Assembly: GCA_964622775.1 (NCBI GenBank)
Contig: CAZUSO010000023.1
Span: forward strand, 1 to 44,609
Origin: CAZUSO01 sp964622775
Lineage (GTDB): Bacteria > Bacteroidota > Bacteroidia > Chitinophagales > Chitinophagaceae
Length of the DNA: 44,609 bases
Direction: 5' to 3'
How positions within the stretch are numbered: position 1 is the first letter of the stretch; each line of letters begins with the position of its first letter. Positions 44,465 to 44,609 of this stretch are shown one piece after another. The position numbers and the translations under genes were made by a program. Below the pieces are notes generated by a model. That model was not told the DNA's origin. It saw only the letters and a list, made by a program, of their open reading frames with translations, and made no database searches.

Positions 44465-44609
44465 ATGGGGGCAACTAAAACAGACCATTTTACAGACAAG
44501 CAAAACACTATTGCGACACTTGCCAAAGCGTTCGGACATCCTGCAAGAGTGGCTATCATTGAGTATTTAATGAAAGTGGACACTTGCATTTGTGGCGACA
44601 TCGTAAACG
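44465..44609 (+). CDS. ArsR-family regulator, cut by the window end
   Basis: The first 48 residues of a winged-helix regulator, starting at ATG 44465 (MGATKTDHFTDKQNTIA). LAKAFGHPARVAIIEYLMK is the ArsR N-terminal helix pair, and DTCICGDIV matches the alpha-3 region where metal-sensing members have a CVC-type motif. Here two cysteines are in CIC. The C-terminus lies outside the window. Confidence 0.8.
   Translation, partial: MGATKTDHFTDKQNTIATLAKAFGHPARVAIIEYLMKVDTCICGDIVN

Noticed and set aside
1..44609. CRISPR arrays and rRNA or tRNA genes
   Set aside because: No regular spacer-repeat pattern or RNA gene signature was seen in the window.

Overview
The window reads as a chromosomal piece of a Bacteroidota bacterium, most likely of the Chitinophagaceae/Sphingobacteriia type. 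Three secreted proteins end in a type IX secretion (T9SS, type A) sorting domain. There is a GldA-like gliding/secretion ABC ATPase, a long SecA (about 1108 residues) ending in a SEC-C zinc motif, and a soluble TPR histidine kinase. Several genes are preceded by the Bacteroidota -7 box TAnnTTTG; one has the full TTTG-N19-TAnnTTTG promoter. No rRNA, tRNA or CRISPR array was seen. A run of exactly 100 N at 42369-42468 marks an assembly gap.

Left arm (1-6.9 kb) is accessory and AT-rich. It holds a secreted CPNC-containing protein, a small exported protein, a gene remnant, a 106-bp MITE-like element with 12-bp inverted repeats and a TATT duplication, two frameshifted small genes (one DUF5053-like), an intact DUF4143-type AAA ATPase and a decayed relative of it, the latter with a perfect 33-bp palindrome just upstream, then a T9SS cargo protein.

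At 6.97-9.7 kb a consensus -7 box leads straight into a well-formed cobalamin riboswitch, followed by two T9SS-exported proteins (a DUF4465-like protein and a companion surface protein) separated by a strong terminator. No transporter follows. This is the most system-like part of the window: a B12-controlled pair of surface proteins detached from the usual Btu transport genes.

The core block (9.9-24.9 kb) is mostly housekeeping: purE, sucA, free Met-R-sulfoxide reductase, an ArsR-like regulator, a lipoprotein plus riboflavin synthase, DUF983/DUF1634 membrane proteins, nhaA, a TsaC-like protein, ychF, an alanine/saccharopine dehydrogenase-like enzyme, a DegT aminotransferase and a class-C beta-lactamase-like lipoprotein. 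A 1-kb patch of decayed intergenic repeats separates this from secA.

The right part (26-44.6 kb) has secA, a degenerate nucleotidyltransferase-like protein divergent from an XRE regulator, a polyprenol-phosphate mannosyltransferase-like enzyme, a DEDDh exonuclease, a neutral zinc metallopeptidase, gldA, an IS630 remnant, a DUF885 metallopeptidase, a polysaccharide deacetylase, a histidine kinase/response regulator pair, a repeat-flanked assembly gap, a seven-repeat beta-propeller-like lipoprotein, and the start of an ArsR regulator cut by the window edge.
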